Part shown: positions 55,783 to 63,476 of the stretch, in pieces
Numbering within the stretch: position 1 is the stretch's first letter
Layout of the letters: each line of letters opens with the position of its first letter
Assembly (NCBI RefSeq): GCF_020400825.1
Contig: NZ_JAINVH010000001.1
Coordinates: 62,001-126,000, forward strand
DNA from: Streptomyces sp. HPF1205
GTDB taxonomy: Bacteria > Actinomycetota > Actinomycetes > Streptomycetales > Streptomycetaceae
DNA: 64,000 nucleotides
Direction of reading: 5' to 3'
The notes under the pieces: model-generated
What the model saw: the letters and a program-made list of their open reading frames with translations, nothing else
Told to the model about the DNA's origin: nothing
The model's database searches: none
Position numbers and translations under genes: made by a program

Positions 55783-56130
55783 TTACAGGTACAGCCCGGT
55801 GGAGTCGTCCGTCCCCTGCAGGCGCTCGGCGGCCACCGCGTGCAGGTCGCGCTCGCGCATCAGGACGTACGCCACCCCGCGCACCTCGACCTCGGCCCGG
55901 TCCTCCGGGTCGAACAGCACCCGGTCGCCGACCTCGACCGTCCGGACGTTCTGACCCACCGCGACGACCTCGGCCCACGCCAGGCGCTTGCCGACGGCCG
56001 CCGTCGCCGGGATCAGGATGCCGCCACCGCTGCGGCGCTCGCCCTCCCCGGACTCCTGCCGCACGAGAACGCGGTCGTGCAGCATCCGGATGGGCAGCTT
56101 GTCGTGCTCACTGTTGGGACTCACGGCCAC
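55783..56130 (-). CDS. GroES-like co-chaperonin-fold protein
   Basis: 115-residue Cpn10-fold protein, second to the true GroES. IRMLHDRVLVRQESGEGERRSGGGILIPATAAVGKRLAWAEVVAVGQNVRTVEVGDRVLFDPEDRAEVEVRG (about 15-87) carries the beta barrel and mobile-loop-like region. The longer C-terminus (YVLMRERDLHAVAAERLQG) is not found in GroES. GTG at 56130 (or 56124). It lies 4 bases after the stop of the DUF3618 gene, so both are likely one operon. Confidence 0.85.
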   Translation of the reverse strand: MAVSPNSEHDKLPIRMLHDRVLVRQESGEGERRSGGGILIPATAAVGKRLAWAEVVAVGQNVRTVEVGDRVLFDPEDRAEVEVRGVAYVLMRERDLHAVAAERLQGTDDSTGLYL

Positions 56131-56134
56131 GACG

Positions 56135-56458
56135 TTACCTGTGCCGCCGCCGCGCCGAGGCTGCGGCCGCCGCACCGACCAGCACCACCGCGGCCACCGC
56201 GACCGGCACGATCCGGCCGGCCCGCGGCCTGCCCCCGTCCGTGACGAACTGGGCCCGGACCTGGGTCACCGCGCGGTTCGCCGCCACGTACGCCTGCCCC
56301 ACCGTACGGTCCAGCGCCGAGACCGCCTTGGCCTTGGTGTCCCGCGCGATCGTCGCCGGGTGCACACGAACCGCCAGCTCGTCGAGCGTCGCCGCGAGCT
56401 CCTGCCGCCTGCGGGTGATGTCCGCCTCGATCTGTGCGGGCGTCCTGGCCTCCGCCAC
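56135..56458 (-). CDS. DUF3618 small membrane protein
   Basis: 107-residue protein: helical head (ARTPAQIEADITRRRQELAATLDELAVRVHPATI) typical of DUF3618, then a membrane helix near the C-terminus (IVPVAVAAVVLVGAAAAASA) and a basic end RRRHR. Function unknown; common in actinobacteria. GTG 56458, divergent from bcp with 97 bases between. Followed directly by the GroES-like gene. Confidence 0.88.
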   Translation of the reverse strand: MAEARTPAQIEADITRRRQELAATLDELAVRVHPATIARDTKAKAVSALDRTVGQAYVAANRAVTQVRAQFVTDGGRPRAGRIVPVAVAAVVLVGAAAAASARRRHR

Positions 56459-56555
56459 CGCATGCCTCCATCGCCTGATTCGGTACCGTTCGGACAGTCT
56501 GTCAGTACGACGCGGCCCCCGCCCCGTCGGCACCCCGATTGCCCAGGAGCCACCC

Positions 56556-57023
56556 ATGGCCGAGCGCCTCGCCCCCGGCGACACCGCCCCCGACTTCACC
56601 CTGCCCGACGCCGACGGCAAGCCCGTCTCGCTGTCCGACCACCGCGGCCGCAAGGTCATCGTCTACTTCTACCCCTCCGCCATGACCCCCGGCTGCACCA
56701 AGCAGGCCTGCGACTTCACCGACAACCTCGATGTCCTGGCCGCCGCCGGCTACGACGTCATCGGCGTCTCCCCGGACAAGCCCGAGAAGCTCGCCAAGTT
56801 CCGCGAGAAGGAATCCCTCAAGGTCACCCTGGTCTCCGACCCCGACAGGACCACCCTCACCGCCTACGGCGCCTTCGGCGAGAAGACCAACTACGGCAAG
56901 ACCTACACCGGCGTCATCCGCTCCACGGTGGTCGTCGACGAAAACGGCACGATCGCCCACGCTTTCTACAACGTCCGCGCCACGGGCCACGTCGCGAAGC
57001 TCCTGCGGGATCTGGGGGTGTGA
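56556..57023 (+). CDS. bcp: Thioredoxin-dependent peroxiredoxin Bcp
   Basis: 155-residue peroxiredoxin Q/BCP that reduces peroxides with thioredoxin. Peroxidatic Cys47 and resolving Cys52 in MTPGCTKQACDF are intact, as is PDFTLPDADGKPVSLSDHRGRKVIVYFYP. C-terminal VVVDENGTIAHAFYNVRATGH. AGGAG is 7 bases upstream of ATG 56556. Confidence 0.96.
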   Translation: MAERLAPGDTAPDFTLPDADGKPVSLSDHRGRKVIVYFYPSAMTPGCTKQACDFTDNLDVLAAAGYDVIGVSPDKPEKLAKFREKESLKVTLVSDPDRTTLTAYGAFGEKTNYGKTYTGVIRSTVVVDENGTIAHAFYNVRATGHVAKLLRDLGV

Positions 57024-57139
57024 CCTTCCCGGCCTCCGTTCGGCGCGTCCGGGCGGCGGTTCGGACCGGTGTGACCTTTTCATCGCCTCGTCGTTGATCC
57101 GGGCGGAGGTCGAACGCCAGTCCGACGCGGGGGGATCGC

Positions 57140-58174
57140 ATGCCACGTACGTACGAGCCCGCGCAGGTGGCCCGGGCGGTCGCTGAAGCGACCAGCTGGG
57201 CCGAAGCCATGCGCGCCTTGGGGATGATCAACAGCGGCGGGGGCCGCAGGGCGCTCCAGCGCCGCGTCGCCGAGCTGGGCCTGGACACGGGCCATTTCCG
57301 GCGCGGACCGTTGCGGGCGTACTCGGACGAGGCACTGGCCGAAGCGGTCAGGGGCGCCAGGACCCTCGTGGACGTCGCCCGGGCGCTCGGCGCGGTTCCG
57401 GCCCCGGGCACGCTGTCGCACCTGCGCCGTCGCATATCCGCGGCGGGCATCGACGTCAGCCGTTTCCCCGGACTGAACCGGGCCGTCGCGGACCTGCCGT
57501 TCACCCCGGAGGAACTCGCGAGTGCCGCCGCTTCGTCGGACAGCCTCCGGGCGGTGGCGCGTGCCTTGGGCGTGCCCGATGACGGACGCAGGCGAGCGGC
57601 ACTCGGCCGCAGGCTACGGGAGTGCGGCGTGAGCACCGCCCACTTCCGGCATGCGCGAAAGCCGATCCCCGAGCCGGCGCTGCGGTCCGTGCTGCCCACC
57701 GCCGGCAGCTACGCGGACGTCATGCGAGCCCTCGGCCTCCCCGTGAACGATGCCAACCACCGCCGACTGCAGCGGGAGGTCACCCGGCTGGGACTGGACA
57801 CCACCCACTTCAGGAGGCAAGCCCGCAGGACAGTGCCGCAACCCCGCCCGAGGAGCATTGCCGCGGACGTCCTCGTCGTGCGACCGGCCGGCTCGGCTCG
57901 TGTCAACCGGGACCGCCTTCAGCGGGCACTGGCGGAACTGGGCGTCCCCTACCGGTGCGAGGCCTGCGGGAATCCCGGCGAATGGCTGGGCAGGCCGATC
58001 ACCCTCCAGATCGACCACATCAGCGGGGACTGGCTGGACAACCGGCGGGAGAACCTGCGCTACCTGTGCCCCAACTGCCACGCGCTGACCGCGACCTGGT
58101 GCCGTGGCGCCGGGCGGGCACAGCGGGATGCGGCAGCGGGATACCGCCCCCTGCGGGAGGCACCGAGCCGATAG
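57140..58174 (+). CDS. HNH-nuclease-like protein with four tandem DNA-binding-like modules
   Basis: 344 residues. Four repeats of about 50 residues (5-56, 61-111, 121-172, 177-227) share the pattern acidic/alanine helix, S-Y/W-A-x-V-M-R-A-L-G, short loop, R-L-x-R-x-V-x-x-L-G-L-D-T-x-H-F-R-R; each looks like a helix-turn-helix. The C-terminus (about 258-321) is an HNH domain: Cys273, Cys276, Asp292-His293, Asn305, Cys310, Cys313, His314. All HNH and zinc residues are present, so nicking or cutting of specific DNA is likely. ATG 57140. It ends 14 bases before a tRNA-Leu gene. No methylase or partner is nearby. Confidence 0.85.
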   Translation: MPRTYEPAQVARAVAEATSWAEAMRALGMINSGGGRRALQRRVAELGLDTGHFRRGPLRAYSDEALAEAVRGARTLVDVARALGAVPAPGTLSHLRRRISAAGIDVSRFPGLNRAVADLPFTPEELASAAASSDSLRAVARALGVPDDGRRRAALGRRLRECGVSTAHFRHARKPIPEPALRSVLPTAGSYADVMRALGLPVNDANHRRLQREVTRLGLDTTHFRRQARRTVPQPRPRSIAADVLVVRPAGSARVNRDRLQRALAELGVPYRCEACGNPGEWLGRPITLQIDHISGDWLDNRRENLRYLCPNCHALTATWCRGAGRAQRDAAAGYRPLREAPSR

Positions 58175-58188
58175 CATGGTCGTGCCCG

Positions 58189-58272
58189 GCGGCCGTTGCT
58201 GAATTGGCATAAGCGCGAGATTTAGGTTCTCGTGGGAGCAATCCCATGTGGGTTCGAGTCCCACCGGCCGCA
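58189..58272 (+). tRNA. tRNA-Leu (anticodon UAG)
   Basis: 84-base class II tRNA. Acceptor GCGGCCG/CGGCCGC (58189-58195 with 58265-58271), anticodon stem CGAGA/TCTCG around the loop TTTAGGT with anticodon TAG, a variable arm, T arm GTGGG-TTCGAGT-CCCAC, discriminator A at 58272; CCA is not encoded. It reads CUN leucine codons (CUA). A terminator hairpin follows. Confidence 0.93.
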
Positions 58273-58278
58273 CCTGCC

Positions 58279-58311
58279 GAAGGCCCGCTCTCCCGGCGAG
58301 AGCGGGCCTTC
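58279..58311 (+). terminator. Terminator after tRNA-Leu
   Basis: Perfect 14-pair stem GAAGGCCCGCTCTC / GAGAGCGGGCCTTC with a 5-base loop. It may also stop the converging aminotransferase transcript. Confidence 0.85.
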
Positions 58312-58346
58312 GCATCTCGGGCGGGCCCGGCCGCCCCGGGCGCCCG

Positions 58347-59480
58347 TCATCGCAGGGACTTCAGCGCCGCGTCGACGCGTTCCACGGCTGAGTGGGGGGT
58401 GGAGGCGTGGGCCGAGAGGCGGACCGTGGGGGCGCGGACCGAGGGGGTCACGTCGTGGGCGTGGAGGGCCTTGGCGACGTCGGCGGGGTCGGTGCCGGGG
58501 AGGTGGAAGGAGACGATGCCGGCCCGGCGGTCGGGGTCCGTGGGGGAGAGGATCTCGCCGCCGCGGGCGCGGACGGTGTCGATGAGCTGGTCCACCCGCA
58601 GGGCGATGTGCGCCTCGATGGCGGGGACGGTCGCGGCCTCGACCAGTTCGAGGGCCGCCGCGAAGGCGGCGGCGGCGACCGGGCTGAGGTTGGTGATGCT
58701 CCAGCGCCCGGCTCCGGGCGCGACAGGATGCTCGGTGTCGTCGAAGACGGCCACGTCCGTGACGCCGGTCCAGCCGGTGAGGGTGGGTTCCAGGCGTTCC
58801 AGGGCCCGGTCGGACAGGGCGGCGAAGCCGGTGGACCAGCTCGCCCGCAGCCATTTCTGCCCGCCGGTGACGAGCACGTCGGCCGCCGGCCAGGGCAGAT
58901 CGGCCGCGCCGAAGCCCTGGATGCCGTCCACGACGAGCAGCCGGTCCTCCCCGATCACCTCGCGCAGCCCGGCCAGGTCGGCGCGTGCTCCGGTGCGGAA
59001 GTCGACGGCGCTGACGGCGAGGGCGACCACGTCGTCGGTGAGCGCGGCCCGTACCGCGTCGGGGGTGATCAGGCCGCGCGCGTCGGCCCGCAGCCAGCGC
59101 GGCACCGCCCGGCCGAGCGCGGCGCTGCGGCGCCAGGGGTAGTGGTTGGCCGGGAAGTCCGCCGCGGGCACCAGGACCGTGCCGGAGGGGATGCCGAAGG
59201 CGGCGTGGAACAGCCCGGTGGAGGCGTTGGGGAGCAGCACGGTGTGCGCGGCGTCCGTTCCGGCCAGCCGGGCGGCGGCCGCGCGGGCCCTTTCGTCGGC
59301 GCGCATCAGCTCGTCGACCGTGTCCCGGCCGGCCCGCGCCGAGCGGCCCAGCGCCTCGGCGGTCGCGGCCAGCACGTCGCGCGAGGGGGGCCCGTACCGG
59401 GCGAAGTCCAGGTAGCCGGCGGGTTCCTCGAAGTGCTCGGCGTATCCGGGCAGTCCCCCGCTCGGGTCGGGCTGGGCCAT
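58347..59480 (-). CDS. Class V aminotransferase (PLP, NifS/IPN-epimerase-like)
   Basis: 377-residue fold-type I PLP enzyme. The PLP lysine is in GGQKWLRASWSTGF, with DGIQGFGA before it and NASTGLFHAAFGIPSGTVLV near the N-terminus. Related to isopenicillin-N-epimerase-like or EgtE-type enzymes; substrate unknown. It lacks the cysteine-desulfurase motif. GGAGG is 6 bases before ATG 59480. Convergent with tRNA-Leu. Confidence 0.88.
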   Translation of the reverse strand: MAQPDPSGGLPGYAEHFEEPAGYLDFARYGPPSRDVLAATAEALGRSARAGRDTVDELMRADERARAAAARLAGTDAAHTVLLPNASTGLFHAAFGIPSGTVLVPAADFPANHYPWRRSAALGRAVPRWLRADARGLITPDAVRAALTDDVVALAVSAVDFRTGARADLAGLREVIGEDRLLVVDGIQGFGAADLPWPAADVLVTGGQKWLRASWSTGFAALSDRALERLEPTLTGWTGVTDVAVFDDTEHPVAPGAGRWSITNLSPVAAAAFAAALELVEAATVPAIEAHIALRVDQLIDTVRARGGEILSPTDPDRRAGIVSFHLPGTDPADVAKALHAHDVTPSVRAPTVRLSAHASTPHSAVERVDAALKSLR

Positions 59481-59597
59481 GCTGTTCCTCCGGCCGGGGG
59501 CGGCGCGCCGGCGGCTCCGGGCGACACCGGGAGCCGCCGGGAACCCCTCGTTCGTTCCAAGACTGGCAGTGGCGGTGAGAATACGCGGGTGGAGCGC

Positions 59598-61091
59598 ATG
59601 GACGCGGGTGGCGCGGGGCGAACGAACGGTGTGGCAGGTCCGGCGCCGGGACCTGCCGTGACGGGTGCCGACCAGGGGCCGACGGGACGGGTGGGGCGGG
59701 TGGAGCGGACGGGGTCGGTGGGGCCCGAGCCTGCCGAGCGCGGCCCGGGGGGCGGTCCCGGCGGCCCGGGGGGTGGTCGCCGCGGGGCCGGCCCGGCCGC
59801 CTCCGGCCCCTCCGGACCCCTCGGTACGCGCCCGGGGAGCGCCGAGCTCGACGCCGCCCGGCGCCGCGGCGTGCGGCGGATGAAGCTGATCGCCACCGGT
59901 TTCCTGCTCGCCGCGACTGCGGTGTACGTGATCGCCAAGGTGGCGGGCGCGCACGGCGCCGGGCCGTGGGCGGGTTACCTGGCCGCCGCGGCGGAGGCCG
60001 GGATGGTGGGCGCGCTGGCCGACTGGTTCGCGGTGACCGCGCTGTTCCGCCGCCCGCTCGGCCTGCCCATCCCGCACACCGCGATCATCCCGACGAAGAA
60101 GGACGCGCTCGGTGCGAGCCTGGGCGAGTTCGTCGGCGAGAACTTCCTGTCCGCGGACGTGGTGCGGGCCCGGCTGCGCGCGGTCGGCATCGGCGCGCGG
60201 CTCGGCGGCTGGCTGGCCGAGCCGGGCAACACGGACAAGGTCACCGAGCAGGCCGCGGCGGCGCTGCGCGGCGTGCTGACGGTGCTGCGCGACTCCGACG
60301 TCCAGGCCGTGGTCGGCGAGGCCATCACCAGGCGGGCCGACGCCCAGGAGATCGCGCCGGGGCTGGGCAAGATGCTGGAGCGGATCGTCGCGGACGGCGG
60401 CCACCGGCGGATGGTGGACCTGGTGTGCGTACGGGCGCACGACTGGCTGGTGCTGCACGGCGACTCGGTGATGGAGGCCGTGCAGGGCGGGGCGCCGGGC
60501 TGGACGCCGCGGTTCGTGGACCGCAAGGTCGGCGAGCGGGTCTACAAGGAGCTGCTGCGGTTCGTCACGGAGATGCGGGACTCGCCGGGTCATCCGGCGC
60601 GCGGCGCGGTGGACCGTTTCCTGCGCGACTTCGCGGTGGAGCTGCAGTCGGACCCCGACACCCGCGCCCGGGTCGAGCGGCTGAAGAAGGACCTGCTGGC
60701 GCGGGGCGAGGTGCAGGACCTGATCGCGTCGGCCTGGGGTTCGGTACGGGCCATGGTGGTGGCCGCCGCCGAGGACGAGCGCAGCGAACTGCGCCTGCGG
60801 GCCCGCGCCTCGCTGCTGTCGCTGGGCGGCCGGCTGGCCACGGACGCGCGGCTCCAGGGGAAGGTGGACACCTGGCTGGAGGACGCGGCCACGTATCTGG
60901 TGACCACGTACCAGGCCGAGATCACCTCGCTGATCAGCGAGACGGTGGCCGGCTGGGACGCCGACCAGACCTCGCGGAAGATCGAGGCGCACGTCGGGCG
61001 CGATCTGCAGTTCATCCGGATCAACGGCACGGTGGTGGGCGCGCTCGCGGGCCTGCTCATCTACACGGTGGCCCGCGCGGCGGGCGGCTGA
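59598..61091 (+). CDS. DUF445 family membrane protein
   Basis: 497 residues. About 90 residues of Gly/Pro-rich head, then the DUF445 core: two membrane helices (KLIATGFLLAATAVYVIAKV; GMVGALADWFAVTALFRRPLGLPIPHTAIIP), a long helical cytoplasmic or exterior part with ARVERLKKDLLARGEVQDLIAS, and a closing helix VGALAGLLIYTVARAAGG. In some bacteria these proteins affect envelope stability. ATG 59598 (GTG 59589 also possible). Divergent from the aminotransferase gene. Confidence 0.88.
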   Translation: MDAGGAGRTNGVAGPAPGPAVTGADQGPTGRVGRVERTGSVGPEPAERGPGGGPGGPGGGRRGAGPAASGPSGPLGTRPGSAELDAARRRGVRRMKLIATGFLLAATAVYVIAKVAGAHGAGPWAGYLAAAAEAGMVGALADWFAVTALFRRPLGLPIPHTAIIPTKKDALGASLGEFVGENFLSADVVRARLRAVGIGARLGGWLAEPGNTDKVTEQAAAALRGVLTVLRDSDVQAVVGEAITRRADAQEIAPGLGKMLERIVADGGHRRMVDLVCVRAHDWLVLHGDSVMEAVQGGAPGWTPRFVDRKVGERVYKELLRFVTEMRDSPGHPARGAVDRFLRDFAVELQSDPDTRARVERLKKDLLARGEVQDLIASAWGSVRAMVVAAAEDERSELRLRARASLLSLGGRLATDARLQGKVDTWLEDAATYLVTTYQAEITSLISETVAGWDADQTSRKIEAHVGRDLQFIRINGTVVGALAGLLIYTVARAAGG

Positions 61092-61110
61092 GGCGGCCGG
61101 GGACGGCTCG

Positions 61111-61160
61111 GACGGCTCGGATGGCTGGGACGACTGGGGACGGCTCGGATGGCTGGGACG
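61111..61160. repeat. 22-base direct repeat after DUF445 gene
   Basis: GACGGCTCGGATGGCTGGGA followed by CG occurs perfectly at 61111-61132 and 61139-61160. A shorter GGACGGCTCG copy precedes it. Lies in the 286-base gap before the FAH gene. Confidence 0.8.
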
Positions 61161-61324
61161 GCTGAGGCACCTCCCCGTGTGTCCGCGGCCCACGGCCCCG
61201 GTGTCCACCTGGCGGGAGGGGGTTGCGCGGGCGGCCCGCGCCCTTGAAAGATCGCACGAGACATCCGATGACCGTCCCTCGGGCCCCGGGCGGCGGCCCC
61301 ATGCGATGCGCAGGGATACACGAG

Positions 61325-61360
61325 ACCCGCAGGACCCGCAGGACCCGCAAGACGCACAAG
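61325..61360. repeat. Four 9-base units just before the FAH gene
   Basis: ACCCGCAGG twice, then ACCCGCAAG and ACGCACAAG, immediately before the ribosome site AACGGAG. Position in the leader suggests possible effect on translation, untested. Confidence 0.7.
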
Positions 61361-61377
61361 ACAACGGAGTTGTGACG

Positions 61378-62232
61378 GTGAAGCTGCTGCGTGTCGGACC
61401 CGCCGGGGCGGAGCGCCCGGCCGTGCTGGACCGGGAGGGCGTGGCGCGCGACCTGAGCGGTCTCGTGCCGGACATCGACGGGTCGCTGCTCGCCGACACG
61501 TCCCGGCTGGCCGCGGTGGAGGCGGCCCTGACGGCCGGGTCGCTGCCCGCGCTGGACCCGGGGCTGCGGGTCGGACCGCCGCTGGGCCGGATCGGCAAGA
61601 TCGTCTGCATCGGCCTCAACTACCACGACCACGCCGCCGAGACCGGCGCCACCCCGCCCGCCGAGCCGGTGGTCTTCATGAAGGCCCCCGACACGGTCGT
61701 CGGACCCGAGGACACCGTGCTGGTGCCGCGCGGGTCGGCCAAGACCGACTGGGAGATCGAACTCGCCGTGGTGATCGGGCGGGAGCTGCGGTACGCGGCC
61801 TCGCACGAGGAGGCGCTGGCCGCCGTGGCGGGCTACGCGATCGCGCACGACGTGTCCGAGCGCGCGTTCCAGATCGAGCGCGGCGGGCAGTGGGACAAGG
61901 GCAAGAACTGCGAGACGTTCAACCCGCTGGGGCCCTGGCTGGTCACCGCCGACGAGGTCGCCGACCCGCAGGCGCTGCCGCTGCGGCTGTGGGTCAACGG
62001 CGAGCTGAAGCAGGACGGCAGTACGGCCGACCAGATCTTCCCGGTGGCCGAGGTGGTCCGCTACCTCAGCCACTTCATGACGCTCTACCCGGGCGACGTC
62101 ATCAACACGGGTACGCCCGCCGGGGTGGCGCTGGGCCGGCCCGACCCCAAGCCGTATCTGCGGCCGGGCGACGTGGTGGAGCTGGAGATCGAGGGCCTGG
62201 GCCGCCAGCGGCAGGAGTTCGGGTCCGCCTGA
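61378..62232 (+). CDS. Fumarylacetoacetate hydrolase family protein
   Basis: 284-residue FAH-superfamily hydrolase or decarboxylase. KIVCIGLNYHDHAAETGATPPAEPVVFMKAPD, then DWEIELAVVIGRE (metal Glu residues), GYAIAHDVSERAFQIERGGQWDKGKNCETFNPLGPW, and LYPGDVINTGTPAGVALGR are the conserved segments. It probably acts on a beta-diketo acid such as acylpyruvate or 2-hydroxyhepta-diene-dioate. GTG 61378 has GGAG 8 bases upstream. Though hppD is in the window it lies 26 kb away and this is not the classical FAH. Confidence 0.92.
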   Translation: MKLLRVGPAGAERPAVLDREGVARDLSGLVPDIDGSLLADTSRLAAVEAALTAGSLPALDPGLRVGPPLGRIGKIVCIGLNYHDHAAETGATPPAEPVVFMKAPDTVVGPEDTVLVPRGSAKTDWEIELAVVIGRELRYAASHEEALAAVAGYAIAHDVSERAFQIERGGQWDKGKNCETFNPLGPWLVTADEVADPQALPLRLWVNGELKQDGSTADQIFPVAEVVRYLSHFMTLYPGDVINTGTPAGVALGRPDPKPYLRPGDVVELEIEGLGRQRQEFGSA

Positions 62233-62316
62233 CGGGGCCGGCCGCAAGGACGCGACCGGCGGGGGCCGCGCCCCTGGGCCCTCCCGGCCGGCGGTCCCCT
62301 CCCGGCGGACCGTCGC

Positions 62317-63420
62317 TCACATCTCGACCGCGCGCCCCGTGGCCGCCGACGTACGGGCGGCTTCCAGGACCTCCAGGCAGGCGACCGCCTCCAGGGCGGT
62401 GACGGGCGCAGGTGTGCCGTCGCGCAGGGCGGTGGCCACGCCGGCGTAGAAGGCGGGGTAGTCGCCGGGCAGGGACGGGACGGGCCGGGGTCCGTCGTCG
62501 TCGGTGCCGAGGGTGCCCCAGGCGGACTCCGGTACGGCGCCCCAGGAAGAGCCCTCGGCGCCCGCCGTGCCCGGCCGTGAGCCCGCCCGCAGGGCCGCTT
62601 CCTGCGGGTCGAGGCCGTGGGTCACGTAGCCGCCGCAGGTGCCCAGGGCGCGCAGGCGCGGGCCGAGGCGGGAGGCGGTGGCGCTCATCCACAGGTGCGA
62701 GCGGACCCCGCCGGCGTGGGTGAGGGCGAGGAAGCAGTCGTCGTCAGCGGCTGCCCCGGGGCGGCGGACGTCGGCCTCGGCGTAGACCCGCACGGCCGGG
62801 CCGAACAGCGTCAGGGCCTGGTCGACCAGGTGGCTTCCGAGGTCGTAGAGCAGTCCGCCGATCTCCGCCGGGTCGCCCGACTCGCGCCAGCCGCCCTTCA
62901 GCCGCGGCCGCCAGCGTTCGAACCGCGACTCGAAGCGGAGCACGTCGCCGAGCCGCCCCTCGGCGAGCAGTGCCCGGAGGGTGCGGAAGTCGCTGTCCCA
63001 GCGGCGGTTGTGGAAGACGGTGAGCAGCAGTCCGCGCGCCTCGGCGAGCGCCGCCAGGGCGCGGCCCTCCCGCGCGGTCCCGGCCAGCGGCTTGTCCACG
63101 ACGACGGGCAGCCCGGCCTCCAGGGCGGCGGTGGCCAGGGGGACGTGGGTGCGGTTGGGGGAGGCGAGCACGACCAGGTCCAGCTCGTCCGCGCGCGCCC
63201 ACACCTCGTCGGCGCCGGCGGCGAACCGTACCCCCGGGTGCTCGGCCAGCGCCGCCGCGCGGCGCCCGGCGTCCCCGGTGACGACCGTGTCCAGGACCAG
63301 GCCGGGCGTCGCGGCGATCAGCGGGGCGTGGAAGAAGGACCCGGCCGGGCCGTATCCGACCAGGGCGACGCGCAGGGGGCCGGGGCCGGGGGTACCGGAG
63401 GGGGTGCCGGGAGCGCTCAT
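62317..63420 (-). CDS. Gfo/Idh/MocA family oxidoreductase
   Basis: 367-residue NAD(P)-dependent sugar or polyol dehydrogenase-like enzyme. Rossmann motif LRVALVGYGPAGSFFHAPLI near residue 16, cofactor loop DLVVLASPNRTHVPLA, catalytic-type Lys in EAGLPVVVDKPLAGT, and the C-terminal domain with GGLLYDLGSHLVDQAL. ATG at 63420. Divergent from a ROK regulator with a palindrome between, so its expression is likely sugar-controlled. Confidence 0.92.
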   Translation of the reverse strand: MSAPGTPSGTPGPGPLRVALVGYGPAGSFFHAPLIAATPGLVLDTVVTGDAGRRAAALAEHPGVRFAAGADEVWARADELDLVVLASPNRTHVPLATAALEAGLPVVVDKPLAGTAREGRALAALAEARGLLLTVFHNRRWDSDFRTLRALLAEGRLGDVLRFESRFERWRPRLKGGWRESGDPAEIGGLLYDLGSHLVDQALTLFGPAVRVYAEADVRRPGAAADDDCFLALTHAGGVRSHLWMSATASRLGPRLRALGTCGGYVTHGLDPQEAALRAGSRPGTAGAEGSSWGAVPESAWGTLGTDDDGPRPVPSLPGDYPAFYAGVATALRDGTPAPVTALEAVACLEVLEAARTSAATGRAVEM

Positions 63421-63427
63421 GCGCGCC

Positions 63428-63452
63428 ACTTTGGCAACAGTGTTGCGAAAGT
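63428..63452. promoter_or_regulatory. Operator-like palindrome between Gfo/Idh and ROK genes
   Basis: ACTTTGGCAAC (63428-63438) - AGT - GTTGCGAAAGT (63442-63452), 10 of 11 pairs. It fills the centre of the 56-base divergent gap and would cover both promoters. Probable binding site of the adjacent ROK repressor. Confidence 0.75.
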
Positions 63453-63476
63453 GCAAGCGCGGGCGACAATGGGCGG

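Noticed and set aside
58189..58400. Integrated element or attachment site at tRNA-Leu
   Set aside because: No integrase or excisionase nearby and no repeat of the tRNA 3' end recognised; the adjacent HNH protein alone does not make an element.
58347..61619. Very long open frames antisense to or extending beyond real genes (also 4722-5786, 20070-23126, 36771-39812)
   Set aside because: G+C-rich third positions keep other frames open; their proteins are Arg/Pro/Gly/His-rich without domains, while the overlapping genes have clear families.
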